From assembly GCF_029350945.1 (NCBI RefSeq), contig NZ_JARKMS010000002.1, forward strand, positions 607,984 through 671,983: 64,000 nt of DNA, read 5' to 3'. The notes under the pieces are model-generated. The model saw nothing but the letters and a program-made list of their open reading frames with translations. It was not told the origin of the DNA and did not search any database. This stretch comes from Maribacter huludaoensis (GTDB lineage Bacteria; Bacteroidota; Bacteroidia; Flavobacteriales; Flavobacteriaceae). The translations under genes were made by a program, and so were the position numbers. The stretch's first letter is position 1, and every line of letters starts with the position of its first letter. This document shows, in pieces, positions 17,118 to 25,511 of the stretch.

Positions 17118-18596
17118 TTAAGATTTAAACTTGGTATGTAGTTCCTCTACAATTGTGGCTACTTTTTTGTTTTTATCAATTCTATCTAGAACTATTGCAG
17201 AATTTTGACGCTCCTTACAGTTTTTAATGGCGCAGCGCTCACAAGTAACGCCAACTTGCTGCGTTTTAATACTTGGATCGCTTAAAAACTTCACTTTTTT
17301 AGCAAGTTGTTTGTTCATTAAAAGTCCAATGCTGATACTTCTGTATTGATTGTCCTTAAATGGATCTTTTGTTGCAGATGATAATACAATGTACTGGTTG
17401 CCCTCGCCTTGGTAATTAGATATTTGAATATCGAATTCATGCTTTTTTTGACTCGTTTTAATATCGTTCAAGACCTTTAACGATACCCAACGACGACAAT
17501 AATGTTCATTGGTTTCATTTGCTCTGGGCGAATGTTGATGAGAAAGATGAAGTTCTTTTTTTAGATGGTATTTTTTGCTGCCCAATCTATGGGTAAACCT
17601 TAAAAAGAAGAGATTTTGTATCGCAAAAAAATTAGGTAGAATATTGGTTAATCGCTGGTAAAAAGATTCTGGCGATGCATTATAATTGTCAATTATAGAC
17701 AAGAACTTATCCGCATTAAAATTTCCTTCTTTAAATACCTCTTCTAATTGTGGAGTCACCTGTGTTTTGGGTATTAATAGGGCGCCGGCAAAATAAGAAG
17801 CGTAAAAATTATTCAGTACTTGGTCAAAATTTTCAAATTTTATCCAAGGAAAAGAATAAAGTCTATCTGTATATGCTAAAAAGTTATAACCTATTTCTTT
17901 GGCATAAATAAAAGCACGTTGAGCTTCATTAATATCCGCAGAGAGCAGTAAAGTTTTAGTTTCCGGAACAAAAAGAGATCTTAGGTTTTCCAAAGCCTCG
18001 TATTTTTCTAATTCTCCATTGTTAATACTATATCCATATTCTTCTATTAGTATTTCTTCTAAGTCTTTTGAAGAAAGTTTTTTTGATAAATCTAAATGAT
18101 ACGCTTTTGCAAATTTGAGAACCTCTTGCTCTAAATTTTCGAAATAGTTGTTGTTCGCCTCTTGGTAAGAACGCAAAGATGCTAGGAAAAAACTCTCTCT
18201 ACTAAAACTATAATGTTGTGCAATTTCTATTATGGTACTTATAAATGCATTGACTTTTGCCGGGGCGTTAGCAACAATATCAATTAAGTCACTTTCTTTA
18301 ATGCCAAACAGGTCAAGTGGTATTTCTTTTAAAATTTTAGACTGTAATAAATCACCGATAGGGGCAAGATTTTTATCTAGCTTTAAAGAAACCATTTGAT
18401 CGTAGGGTACCTCTAATTTTTCAGAAAGTAAGATGATCTTATCAGGTTTGGGATATTTTTTTCCTTTCTCGATCTCATTAAGATAAGATTTAGAAAGTCC
18501 GCAAATTTTAGATAAGCCAAATAATGACAAATCCTTTTCTGTTCGTATCTGCTTAAGTTTTAAGCCGAAAATGAGTTTTATATATTCTTGTTCCAT
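17118..18596 (-). CDS. ScfR/RamB-like XRE regulator of the glyoxylate shunt
   Basis: 492 residues. An N-terminal HTH_XRE domain (residues 8-62: LSLFGLSKICGLSKSYLNEIEKGKKYP), a middle IrrE/ImmA-like domain (about 160-300), and a C-terminal ScfR-type domain ending in TCERCAIKNCKER. This is the architecture of RamB/ScfR regulators, which in actinobacteria control aceA/aceB. In the middle domain the metallopeptidase motif HExGH is replaced by KEIGY (FIYAKEIGYNF), so it is a sensor relic, not a protease. It is divergent from aceB with 127 bp between the start codons and a perfect palindrome in that interval, which supports direct control of aceBA and of itself. Start ATG at 18596. Confidence 0.88.
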   Translation of the reverse strand: MEQEYIKLIFGLKLKQIRTEKDLSLFGLSKICGLSKSYLNEIEKGKKYPKPDKIILLSEKLEVPYDQMVSLKLDKNLAPIGDLLQSKILKEIPLDLFGIKESDLIDIVANAPAKVNAFISTIIEIAQHYSFSRESFFLASLRSYQEANNNYFENLEQEVLKFAKAYHLDLSKKLSSKDLEEILIEEYGYSINNGELEKYEALENLRSLFVPETKTLLLSADINEAQRAFIYAKEIGYNFLAYTDRLYSFPWIKFENFDQVLNNFYASYFAGALLIPKTQVTPQLEEVFKEGNFNADKFLSIIDNYNASPESFYQRLTNILPNFFAIQNLFFLRFTHRLGSKKYHLKKELHLSHQHSPRANETNEHYCRRWVSLKVLNDIKTSQKKHEFDIQISNYQGEGNQYIVLSSATKDPFKDNQYRSISIGLLMNKQLAKKVKFLSDPSIKTQQVGVTCERCAIKNCKERQNSAIVLDRIDKNKKVATIVEELHTKFKS

Positions 18597-18658
18597 ATTG
18601 AGGTTTTAAAGATACTATATTTTGCGTACATCAGAAATACAGTGAATTTTATCTATTT

Positions 18659-18672
18659 AGCGAACGTTCGCT
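18659..18672. promoter_or_regulatory. Palindromic operator candidate between the ScfR-like regulator and aceB
   Basis: Perfect 14-bp palindrome AGCGAACGTTCGCT in the divergent intergenic region. It touches the CTTG (18671-18674) that could serve as the -33 element for a TATCATTG -7-like box at 18695-18702, 22 bases before the aceB ATG. Best guess: binding site of the adjacent regulator. Confidence 0.55.
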
Positions 18673-18723
18673 TGTTTTGTAAAATATTTTATTTTATCAT
18701 TGTGTCAACAAAAACTTTTAATA

Positions 18724-20322
18724 ATGGAAAACACGATTTTAAAACATCCAAAAATTCAGTTCGCGAATCAGGTTCAGCATTACTATCCTGAGATTTTAAC
18801 AGACAACGCTTTGGCGTTTCTTACGGCACTCCATGAAAACTTTAATGAGAAGAGATTACAGTTGCTTAAAAAACGTGAAGTCCAGCAAAAAGTCTTTGAT
18901 AGTGGTAAGTTTCCACAGTTTCCAAAAGAGACGAAAACTATTCGTGAGGGAGTTTGGACTGCAGGAAGTATACCAGAAGATTTACAGGATAGAAGAGTAG
19001 AAATTACCGGTCCTGTTGATCGTAAGATGATTATTAATGCTCTAAATTCCGGAGCTAAAACCTTTATGGCAGATTTGGAGGATAGTAATTCTCCTAGTTG
19101 GAAAAACAGTATTGAAGGGCAGCAGAATTTGATGGACGCCAATACAAAGACCATTAGTTTAACAGATACAAAGAGGGGGAAATCATACCGATTAAATGAG
19201 GAAACGGCTGTGCTTTTAGTGAGACCAAGAGGTTTGCACTTAAATGAAAGACACTTGTTGATTAATGAAGAAGAGGCTTCTGGTAGTTTGGTAGATTTTG
19301 GGTTGTACGTTTTTCATAACACCAAGACCATGATGGAAAAAGGAACGGCACCTTATTTCTACCTTCCAAAATTAGAGCACTATACAGAAGCTCGTTGGTG
19401 GAATGAGGTTTTTGAATATGCCCAAGAGTATCTAAACGTGCCAAAAGGAACATTTAAAGCAACTGTTTTGGTAGAGACCATTACTGCTAGTTTTCAATTG
19501 GACGAAATCATTTTTGAATTAAAAGATCATATCGTAGGGTTGAATTGTGGTCGTTGGGATTATATTTTCTCCTACATTAAAAAGTTTAGAAACCACGCTG
19601 GTTTTGTGGTGCCCAATAGAGATCAGGTTACTATGACTACCCCGTTTATGGATGCCTATGCAAAGTTGGTCGTTCAAAGATGTCATAAGCGTGGCATACT
19701 TGCTATTGGCGGTATGGCGGCTCAAATTCCTATCAAGAACAATGATAAAGCCAATGCGGAAGCTTTGGAGAAAGTGCGAAAAGATAAGGAGCGCGAAGTA
19801 CAAAATGGTCATGATGGTACATGGGTAGCACACCCTGCACTGGTAGAGGTTGCTATGAGCGAATTTAATAAGCACATGCCTACACCAAACCAAATGCATG
19901 TTTTACGTGAAGATGTAAATGTGACGGAGGAGGATTTGGTTGAGATCCCAAGAGGCACTATTACGGAAGCCGGAATAAGGAAAAATATAAACGTAGGTAT
20001 TTTGTATACCGAAGCTTGGTTAAGGGGGCATGGTGCAGTGGCACTATATAATTTAATGGAAGATGCCGCAACGGCAGAAATTTCTAGAACTCAAGTATGG
20101 CAATGGTTGAAGAATGAAGTTATTCTTGAAGATGGGCGCCAATTAAATACTGATTTATTTACAACGATATTCGATGATGAGGTTGAAAAGCTTGTTACCG
20201 AGGTTGGTGAAAATAATATGAAGAACACCAAATTTGAGTTGGCTATAGAATTATTTGATCAGCTGGTGGTTTCAGATGATTTCGAGGAATTCTTGACCTT
20301 ACCTGCCTATAAATTCATTTAA
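18724..20322 (+). CDS. aceB: Malate synthase A
   Basis: Condenses glyoxylate with acetyl-CoA to malate in the glyoxylate shunt; 532 residues from ATG 18724 (an in-frame GTG at 18700 lies in the promoter area). Motifs of the A isoform: TGPVDRKMIINALNSGA, FMADLEDSNSP, VRPRGLHLNE, and GLNCGRWDYIFSYIKK, with the CoA/glyoxylate pocket sequence GGMAAQIPIKN and a C-terminal catalytic Asp region (LMEDAATAEISRTQVWQW). First gene of an aceB-aceA unit; 71 bp with a hairpin separates it from aceA. Confidence 0.96.
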   Translation: MENTILKHPKIQFANQVQHYYPEILTDNALAFLTALHENFNEKRLQLLKKREVQQKVFDSGKFPQFPKETKTIREGVWTAGSIPEDLQDRRVEITGPVDRKMIINALNSGAKTFMADLEDSNSPSWKNSIEGQQNLMDANTKTISLTDTKRGKSYRLNEETAVLLVRPRGLHLNERHLLINEEEASGSLVDFGLYVFHNTKTMMEKGTAPYFYLPKLEHYTEARWWNEVFEYAQEYLNVPKGTFKATVLVETITASFQLDEIIFELKDHIVGLNCGRWDYIFSYIKKFRNHAGFVVPNRDQVTMTTPFMDAYAKLVVQRCHKRGILAIGGMAAQIPIKNNDKANAEALEKVRKDKEREVQNGHDGTWVAHPALVEVAMSEFNKHMPTPNQMHVLREDVNVTEEDLVEIPRGTITEAGIRKNINVGILYTEAWLRGHGAVALYNLMEDAATAEISRTQVWQWLKNEVILEDGRQLNTDLFTTIFDDEVEKLVTEVGENNMKNTKFELAIELFDQLVVSDDFEEFLTLPAYKFI

Positions 20323-20330
20323 AAAAAAAC

Positions 20331-20363
20331 GATCCTGCCATTGCGGCAACAATGTACAGGATC
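20331..20363 (+). other. Hairpin in the aceB-aceA spacer
   Basis: Inverted repeat GATCCTG ... CAGGATC enclosing 19 bases that contain a second small stem (TTGC/GCAA). No T tract follows, so it is more likely an mRNA-processing or stabilising element than a terminator. Confidence 0.5.
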
Positions 20364-20393
20364 TCATTATTAATAATAACGTAATTCAAAATT

Positions 20394-22025
20394 ATGAAAA
20401 ATTTAGAACAAAGCATGTACAGTTCGGCATTGGAGACTGTAAGAAACCTAAAGCAAAAGTACGGGGATACTTGGAATGACATTAACCCTGAAAATGCCGC
20501 TAGAATGGTCGCTCAAAACCGTTTTAAAACCGGTTTGGATATTGCAAAATATACAGCTGGTATTATGAGAAAAGACATGGCGGATTATGATGCAGATTCA
20601 TCTAACTATACACAATCTTTAGGTTGCTGGCATGGTTTTGTGGCTCAGCAAAAAATGATTGCCGTAAAGAAACATCATAAAACAACGAGTAAAAGATACT
20701 TATACCTTTCTGGATGGATGGTGGCGGCCTTGCGTTCAGAATTTGGTCCATTACCAGATCAATCTATGCACGAGAAGACTGCAGTTTCTGGTCTAATTGC
20801 GGAAATCTATGATTTTTTACGTCAGGCAGATGCTATTGAATTGAACGATTTGTTTAGAAGATTGGAGAATGGGGAAGACGTTCAAGATGAAATCGATAAT
20901 TATGAAACCCATATCGTACCGATCATTGCAGATATAGATGCCGGTTTTGGTAATGAAGAGGCTACTTATTTATTGGCTAAAAAAATGATACAAGCGGGTG
21001 CATGTGCCATTCAAATAGAAAATCAGGTGTCAGATGCCAAACAATGTGGGCATCAAGATGGTAAGGTAACCGTTCCTCATGAAGATTTCGTAGCAAAACT
21101 AAATGCAGTACGATATGCTTTTATTGAATTGGGAATTGACGATGGGGTGATCGTAGCAAGAACGGATTCTGAAGGTGCGGGACTTACCCAGAAATTGCCG
21201 GTAAGCCAAGAGCCTGGGGATTTAGCTTCAAAATATTTAGCTTTTGTAGAGGCAGAGGAAATTGCGATTTCAGAGGCTCGTGAAGATGATGTGCTATTAA
21301 AAAGAGACGGCAAATTGGTAAGACCGGTTCGCTTACCAAACGGATTATATAAATTTAGAGATGATACTAATATAGATAGGGTAGTTTTAGATTGTATTAC
21401 CAGTTTGCAAAATGGTGCAGATTTACTGTGGATAGAGACACCAACACCTAATGTAAAACAGATTGCCCATATGGTAAACAGGATTAGAGCTGTAGTACCT
21501 AATGCAAAATTGGTTTACAATAATTCTCCATCATTCAACTGGACATTGAATTTCCGTAATCAAGCGTATGATGAAATGCTTGCCGAAGGTAAGAACATGA
21601 CCGAATATGAAAGAAATAATTTAATGGCAGAGGAGTATGATGATACAGAGCTGTCTTACAGGGCAGATCGTAAAATTAAAAGCTTTCAGGTAGATGGGGC
21701 TAGAGATGCCGGTATTTTTCACCACCTAATTACACTACCAACATATCATACTACGGCTTTACATATGAGTGATCTTACCAAGGGTTATTTTGGTGAAGAA
21801 AGTATGCTGGCATATGTGAAGGGAGTGCAAAGGCAAGAAATTCGTAAAGGTGTTTCTTGTGTAAAACATCAAAGAATGGCTGGGTCTGATCTTGGTGACG
21901 ATCACAAATCTTTCTTTGCGGGCGATAAAGCTTTGAAAGCAGGTGGCGAAAAGAATACGTCTAACCAGTTCGATGCCGGTGCCAAAAGTAAAAAGAGAGA
22001 AAAAGAAGTAGGCGTTTTGTCTTAA
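20394..22025 (+). CDS. aceA: Isocitrate lyase
   Basis: Cleaves isocitrate to glyoxylate and succinate. 543 residues, the long bacterial/fungal-like type. Active-site loop KQCGH (SDAKQCGHQDGK; KKCGH in E. coli) carries the catalytic Cys; PIIADIDAGFG binds magnesium; ARTDSEGA and NNSPSFNW complete the pocket. The C-terminus ends in a basic tail (AKSKKREKEVGVLS). Downstream of aceB and followed by a strong terminator, so the two form an operon, presumably induced on acetate or C2 compounds under the adjacent ScfR-like regulator. Confidence 0.96.
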   Translation: MKNLEQSMYSSALETVRNLKQKYGDTWNDINPENAARMVAQNRFKTGLDIAKYTAGIMRKDMADYDADSSNYTQSLGCWHGFVAQQKMIAVKKHHKTTSKRYLYLSGWMVAALRSEFGPLPDQSMHEKTAVSGLIAEIYDFLRQADAIELNDLFRRLENGEDVQDEIDNYETHIVPIIADIDAGFGNEEATYLLAKKMIQAGACAIQIENQVSDAKQCGHQDGKVTVPHEDFVAKLNAVRYAFIELGIDDGVIVARTDSEGAGLTQKLPVSQEPGDLASKYLAFVEAEEIAISEAREDDVLLKRDGKLVRPVRLPNGLYKFRDDTNIDRVVLDCITSLQNGADLLWIETPTPNVKQIAHMVNRIRAVVPNAKLVYNNSPSFNWTLNFRNQAYDEMLAEGKNMTEYERNNLMAEEYDDTELSYRADRKIKSFQVDGARDAGIFHHLITLPTYHTTALHMSDLTKGYFGEESMLAYVKGVQRQEIRKGVSCVKHQRMAGSDLGDDHKSFFAGDKALKAGGEKNTSNQFDAGAKSKKREKEVGVLS

Positions 22026-22051
22026 TATATGTGGTTTTGCTTACTTTCCTT

Positions 22052-22095
22052 AAATGGGTCAACCTACGGGTTGGCTCATTTTTTTTTTTTTTTTT
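22052..22095 (+). terminator. Rho-independent terminator of aceBA
   Basis: Stem TGGGTCAACC / GGTTGGCTCA (two wobble pairs), loop TACG, followed by an unusually long run of 17 T. Confidence 0.9.
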
Positions 22096-22136
22096 AAATT
22101 ATCAAAGTACTAAAACCAAGTTAAATATTTTTTTAT

Positions 22137-22159
22137 AACAAAGCACTTGCTTAGCTTTG
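22137..22159 (+). promoter_or_regulatory. Operator-like site A overlapping the tetR promoter
   Basis: Sequence AAGCACTTGCTTAG (22141-22154) runs into a -7 box TAGCTTTG (22152-22159), 18 bases before the tetR ATG. A near-identical element, AAGCGGTTGCTTAG in a perfect inverted repeat, lies before the neighbouring AhpD-like gene. Binding here would block the -7 box, which implies autorepression. Confidence 0.6.
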
Positions 22160-22176
22160 TAATGTAATTAGAATTA

Positions 22177-22740
22177 ATGGCACGTAAAAAACAATATAAC
22201 GAAGCTGAGGTCATAGAAAAGGCTATGCGTCTGTTCTGGCGTAATGGCTATGAAAGCACTTCCGTTCGTATGTTGGAGAAAGAAATGGGAATTAATCAGT
22301 TTTCCATTTATGCCAGTTTTAAGAATAAAGAGGGTGTTTTTTTAGAGAGCATTAAACTGTATAATGCAAAAATCAAGTCCATAACAAATATCTTGGAAAA
22401 CTCTACTAATGGGGTAGAGGGTATTAAAGATTATTTTTTGGATTTTCTAGATTTCTCAAGGGAAGGAGCCATTTTTAAAGGTTGCTTGGTAACCAATACG
22501 GTAAATGAGATCAAAGAAGATACTAATCCGGTAATCATGGCCGCATTAAAACGGTTTTCATTAAATATTAGAAAATTGTTTGTAAGGAATCTAAAACAAG
22601 ACGACCAAAGGGATGTAAAAGAAATAGAAGCGCAAGCAGACTATTTAATGAATGCTCTTTTAGGTTTGTCAATTTCATCTAAAGTATTTAGTGAGGAGGA
22701 ATTAAAGGGCATTATTAATATTACGTTTTTACACTTGTAG
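22177..22740 (+). CDS. TetR/AcrR-family repressor
   Basis: 187 residues. N-terminal TetR HTH (residues 8-54: EVIEKAMRLFWRNGYESTSVRMLEKEMGINQFSIYASFKNKEGVF), followed by a helical ligand-binding domain with a GCLVTNTVNE motif seen in the AcrR/QacR-like group that responds to electrophiles or quinones. Likely controls itself and the next gene through the paired sites at 22141-22154 and 22761-22776. Ligand not deducible. Start ATG at 22177. Confidence 0.88.
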   Translation: MARKKQYNEAEVIEKAMRLFWRNGYESTSVRMLEKEMGINQFSIYASFKNKEGVFLESIKLYNAKIKSITNILENSTNGVEGIKDYFLDFLDFSREGAIFKGCLVTNTVNEIKEDTNPVIMAALKRFSLNIRKLFVRNLKQDDQRDVKEIEAQADYLMNALLGLSISSKVFSEEELKGIINITFLHL

Positions 22741-22749
22741 CATTTTTTT

Positions 22750-22781
22750 TTGAACAATAACTAAGCGGTTGCTTAGATTTA
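22750..22781 (+). promoter_or_regulatory. Promoter with operator-like site B before the AhpD-like gene
   Basis: A TTG (22750-22752), a 21-base gap, then TAGATTTA (22774-22781, a -7-like box). Between and over them sits the perfect inverted repeat CTAAGCGGTTGCTTAG (22761-22776). Its right half and flanks match site A before tetR (AAGC..TTGCTTAG.TTT). Confidence 0.6.
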
Positions 22782-22816
22782 ACATAACTATAATAAATAT
22801 TAAAATTAGAAAGAGT

Positions 22817-23365
22817 ATGACAACTTTAAAAGTACACAACATTGAATCTGCACCAGAAGGTAGTAAGTCATTATTGGAGAATTCACAAAAGGCTTATGGA
22901 ATGATTCCTGGTTTGCATGGAGTATTGGCGGCTTCACCAAAAATTTTGGAAGCATACCAAACGCTACACCAATTATTTACTGAAACTTCTTTCAATGAAG
23001 AAGAATTGACCGTGGTTTGGCAAACGATAAACGTAGAGCATGCATGTCACTACTGTGTACCGGCACATACTGGTATTGCCAAAATGATGAAAGTTGATGA
23101 TGCCATTACAGAAGCATTACGTAACGAAACACCTTTGGCCGATGCAAAATTAGAGGCCTTAAGAACAATGACTTTGACCATTGTACGCAACCGTGGTAAT
23201 GTAACACAAGAGGATTTAGATACTTTTTACGCAGCAGGTTATGGTGAGCAACAAGTGTTGGAAATTATCTTGGGACTATCACAAAAGGTAATCAGTAATT
23301 ACACAAACCACATTGCACATACTCCGGTAGACGATGCTTTCAAGAAATTTGAATGGTCTAAATAA
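22817..23365 (+). CDS. Carboxymuconolactone decarboxylase-like / AhpD-family protein
   Basis: 182 residues from ATG 22817 (the upstream frame from 22769 lies in the promoter). The motif E-HA-CHYC-VPA-H (EHACHYCVPAHTGI) is the AhpD-type ExxxCxxCxxxH redox/proton relay site. Known members are peroxidase partners or small disulphide redox proteins. Most likely an oxidative or electrophile stress enzyme under the TetR regulator. A terminator follows, so it is probably the main TetR target as a single-gene unit. Confidence 0.87.
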   Translation: MTTLKVHNIESAPEGSKSLLENSQKAYGMIPGLHGVLAASPKILEAYQTLHQLFTETSFNEEELTVVWQTINVEHACHYCVPAHTGIAKMMKVDDAITEALRNETPLADAKLEALRTMTLTIVRNRGNVTQEDLDTFYAAGYGEQQVLEIILGLSQKVISNYTNHIAHTPVDDAFKKFEWSK

Positions 23366-23408
23366 TTTGGTTTCAAGTTCCCCGAAACCATTTGTTGATT
23401 GATTGTGG

Positions 23409-23440
23409 ATAGCCTTCTGTCTTAAGGCAGAGGGCTATTT
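23409..23440 (+). terminator. Terminator after the AhpD-like gene
   Basis: Imperfect stem ATAGCCTTCTG / CAGAGGGCTAT (wobble pairs) around TCTTAAGG, followed by TTTAATTTT. Confidence 0.65.
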
Positions 23441-23460
23441 AATTTTAATAAACTAAATAC

Positions 23461-24459
23461 ATGAAAATGAAAAAAATAGCAATAAACGGAATGGGGCGTA
23501 TAGGTCGCGCTTCTTTAAAAGTAATTTTGGATACTCCAGAGTTAGACTTGGTAGCGGTAAATGACATCGTATCCATAGAAAACATAGCTTATTTATTAAA
23601 GTATGATTCGGTTTATGGAATTTATGAAAAAGAGGTTTCGCATGATGAGAGCAACTTGATCATTGATGGAAAAAAAATTCAATATAATTCACAACGCAAT
23701 CCTGAAGATTTGCCTTGGGCAGAACACGAAATTGATGTTGTAATAGAAAGTACCGGTTTCTTTACCAAGAGTGAAGATGCCAAAAAACATATTAAAGCTG
23801 GTGCTAAATCCGTAATTATATCTGCACCAACTAAAAGTGAAGATATACCAACGGTTGTACACGGTGTAAATACAGATGCAGGTGAAACCAATATTTTCTC
23901 TTGTGCCAGTTGTACCACCAATAACATTAGCCCGGTTGTAGAAATCTTGGGGCGTAGAGTGGGTATTAAAAAAGCCATAATGACTACCGTGCATGCCTAT
24001 ACTGCCTCTCAAGGTATTGTAGATGCACCTTCACAGAAGAATTTGAGAATGGGGCGTGCAGGTGCAGCTAATATTGTACCTACATCTACAGGTGCGGCAA
24101 TTGCAACGACAAAGGCATTACCGGAATTTGCTGGTAAGTTTGATGGTGTTGCCCTACGTGTGCCAATTCCTGTTGGGTCAATGTCAGACTTAACTTTTGT
24201 TACCGAACGTGAAGTAACCCCTGAAGAAGTAAATGCTATTTTTAAGGAAGAAGCGGCTACCGATAGGTATAAGGATATTTTGGATACTACAGATCGGCCT
24301 TTGGTTTCTTCTGATATTGTAAAGAATCCGCATGCATCTACCGTAGATTTGGGGATGACCAGAGTAGTAGATGGCGATTTGTTGAAAGTGATGACCTGGT
24401 ACGATAACGAATGGGGATTCACCAATCAAATGACACGTCAAATTTTGGCAGAAAACTGA
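23461..24459 (+). CDS. gap: Type I glyceraldehyde-3-phosphate dehydrogenase, variant active site
   Basis: 332 residues, normal for phosphorylating GAPDH. NAD fold INGMGRIGR and AVND (NAD preference), catalytic Cys151 in SCASCTTNN and His178 in TTVHAYT. Two departures from textbook GAPDH: the second cysteine of CTTNC is Asn155, an extra cysteine precedes the catalytic one (Cys148), and the RVP-P loop reads RVPIPVGSMSDLT instead of RVPTPNVSVVDLT. These suggest a divergent isoform rather than the housekeeping glycolytic copy. Its position between an AhpD-like gene and an EthD/FrnE cluster hints at a stress-resistant or alternative GAPDH; that is inference. Own unit, 96 bp after the previous stop. 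Confidence 0.9.
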   Translation: MKMKKIAINGMGRIGRASLKVILDTPELDLVAVNDIVSIENIAYLLKYDSVYGIYEKEVSHDESNLIIDGKKIQYNSQRNPEDLPWAEHEIDVVIESTGFFTKSEDAKKHIKAGAKSVIISAPTKSEDIPTVVHGVNTDAGETNIFSCASCTTNNISPVVEILGRRVGIKKAIMTTVHAYTASQGIVDAPSQKNLRMGRAGAANIVPTSTGAAIATTKALPEFAGKFDGVALRVPIPVGSMSDLTFVTEREVTPEEVNAIFKEEAATDRYKDILDTTDRPLVSSDIVKNPHASTVDLGMTRVVDGDLLKVMTWYDNEWGFTNQMTRQILAEN

Positions 24460-24496
24460 ATTAATTAGGTAGCTAATCTTGACATAAAAGATTGGC

Positions 24497-24504
24497 TATC
24501 TTTA
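24497..24504 (+). promoter_or_regulatory. -7 box before the EthD-FrnE-DoxX-HAD unit
   Basis: TATCTTTA, near the TAnnTTTG consensus, 26 bases before the EthD ATG. It overlaps the right arm of a weak hairpin (TAGCTAATCTT / AAGATTGGCTA, 24470-24500) that could terminate gap. Confidence 0.4.
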
Positions 24505-24529
24505 GTTATTAACTTAAATAACAAACAAC

Positions 24530-24843
24530 ATGATAAAAGTATCCGTTATGTATCCAAATAGCGAAGGCGTAAAGTTTGATACGGAATATTATAAGAACAC
24601 ACACTTGCCAATGGTTCAAAAATTAGTGGGCAGTGCATTGAAAGAATTGGAATTGGATTTGGGTGTTGGTGGTAGAGCACCAGGTAAAGCTGCGCCGTAT
24701 GTAGCCATTGCACATTTAAGTTTGACGATGTGGCTTCTTTTCAAGCAGCCTTTGGTCCGCATGCGGCAACATTTGCAGCGGATGTCAAGAACTATAGTAA
24801 TGTGCAAGGTGAAATTCAAATTAGTAATTTGATTACATTTTAA
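24530..24843 (+). pseudogene. EthD-family protein, broken by a one-base frameshift
   Basis: The first 63 codons read as a typical EthD-family protein (MIKVSVMYPNSEGVKFDTEYY, NTHLPMVQKL, PYVAIAHL). After HL the frame changes: the expected EthD ending (FDDVASFQAAFGPHAATF then AADVKNYSNVQGEIQISN) is encoded intact in the next frame from 24718 to the TAA at 24841-24843. One base is missing in TTTAAG (24716-24720). In the zero frame a meaningless tail runs to 24832. Either a recent inactivating deletion or an assembly/sequencing error. EthD proteins are small dimeric alpha-beta barrels sometimes tied to xenobiotic degradation. The next gene starts 3 bases after the restored stop, which supports it as the former first gene of the operon. 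Confidence 0.8.
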
Positions 24844-24846
24844 GTG

Positions 24847-25491
24847 ATGAAAGAGAAATTGAAAATAGATATTGTATCTGATGTAGTTTGCCCTTGGTGT
24901 GCCATTGGGTATAAACGTTTAGAGAAAGCAATTGAAGAACTGGGAATTGAAGACCAAGTAAAAATTGAATGGCAACCGTTTGAACTGAATCCGGGTATGC
25001 CGCCAGAAGGTCAAGATCTGACCGAACATATTACCGAAAAGTATGGTTCTACCTTAGAACAGCAACAGCAATCGCGTGAAAACATGACCGATATAGGAGA
25101 AGAACTAGGATTTAAATTCGACTATTTTGAAGGTATGCGTATGGCAAACACTTTTGATGCTCATGTGCTATTGGAATATGCCAAAGAGTTTGACAAACAG
25201 ACCGAACTGAAATTGCGATTAATGAATTCGTTTTTTGGTGAGCGAAAAGATGTATCTGATAAAGATGTTTTAAAGCAAGCGTTACTAGATGTTGGTTTAA
25301 ATGCAGATGAAGCATTGGCCAGGTTAGGTAATGAAGAAGCTAGATACGAGGTAAGAAATAAACAAGGGCAATGGAAGAATATGGGTGTAAATTCTGTACC
25401 TACAATAGTCTTTAATATGAAAAGTGCCGTAATGGGTGCGCAACCTGTCGCTACTTTTAAGCAAATACTTGGAGAACTTATTTCCGAATAA
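24847..25491 (+). CDS. DsbA-family oxidoreductase, FrnE-like
   Basis: 215-codon frame whose ATG at 24847 (after an in-frame GTG) starts MKEKLKIDIVSDVVCPWC. Thioredoxin-fold protein with CPWC at residues 15-18, the FELNPGMPPEG segment and the cis-Pro SVPTIVF loop typical of FrnE/2-hydroxychromene-2-carboxylate isomerase-like DsbA proteins. No signal peptide, so it is cytoplasmic. Known FrnE proteins are oxidative-stress disulphide isomerases. Second gene of the EthD-FrnE-DoxX-HAD unit. Confidence 0.9.
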   Translation: MKEKLKIDIVSDVVCPWCAIGYKRLEKAIEELGIEDQVKIEWQPFELNPGMPPEGQDLTEHITEKYGSTLEQQQQSRENMTDIGEELGFKFDYFEGMRMANTFDAHVLLEYAKEFDKQTELKLRLMNSFFGERKDVSDKDVLKQALLDVGLNADEALARLGNEEARYEVRNKQGQWKNMGVNSVPTIVFNMKSAVMGAQPVATFKQILGELISE

Positions 25492-25511
25492 ACCAAATAA
25501 ACTTTTAAATT

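Noticed and set aside
24700-24740. Programmed ribosomal frameshift in the EthD gene
   Set aside because: No slippery heptamer or downstream pseudoknot is evident, and EthD proteins are not known to use one; a deletion or sequencing error is simpler.
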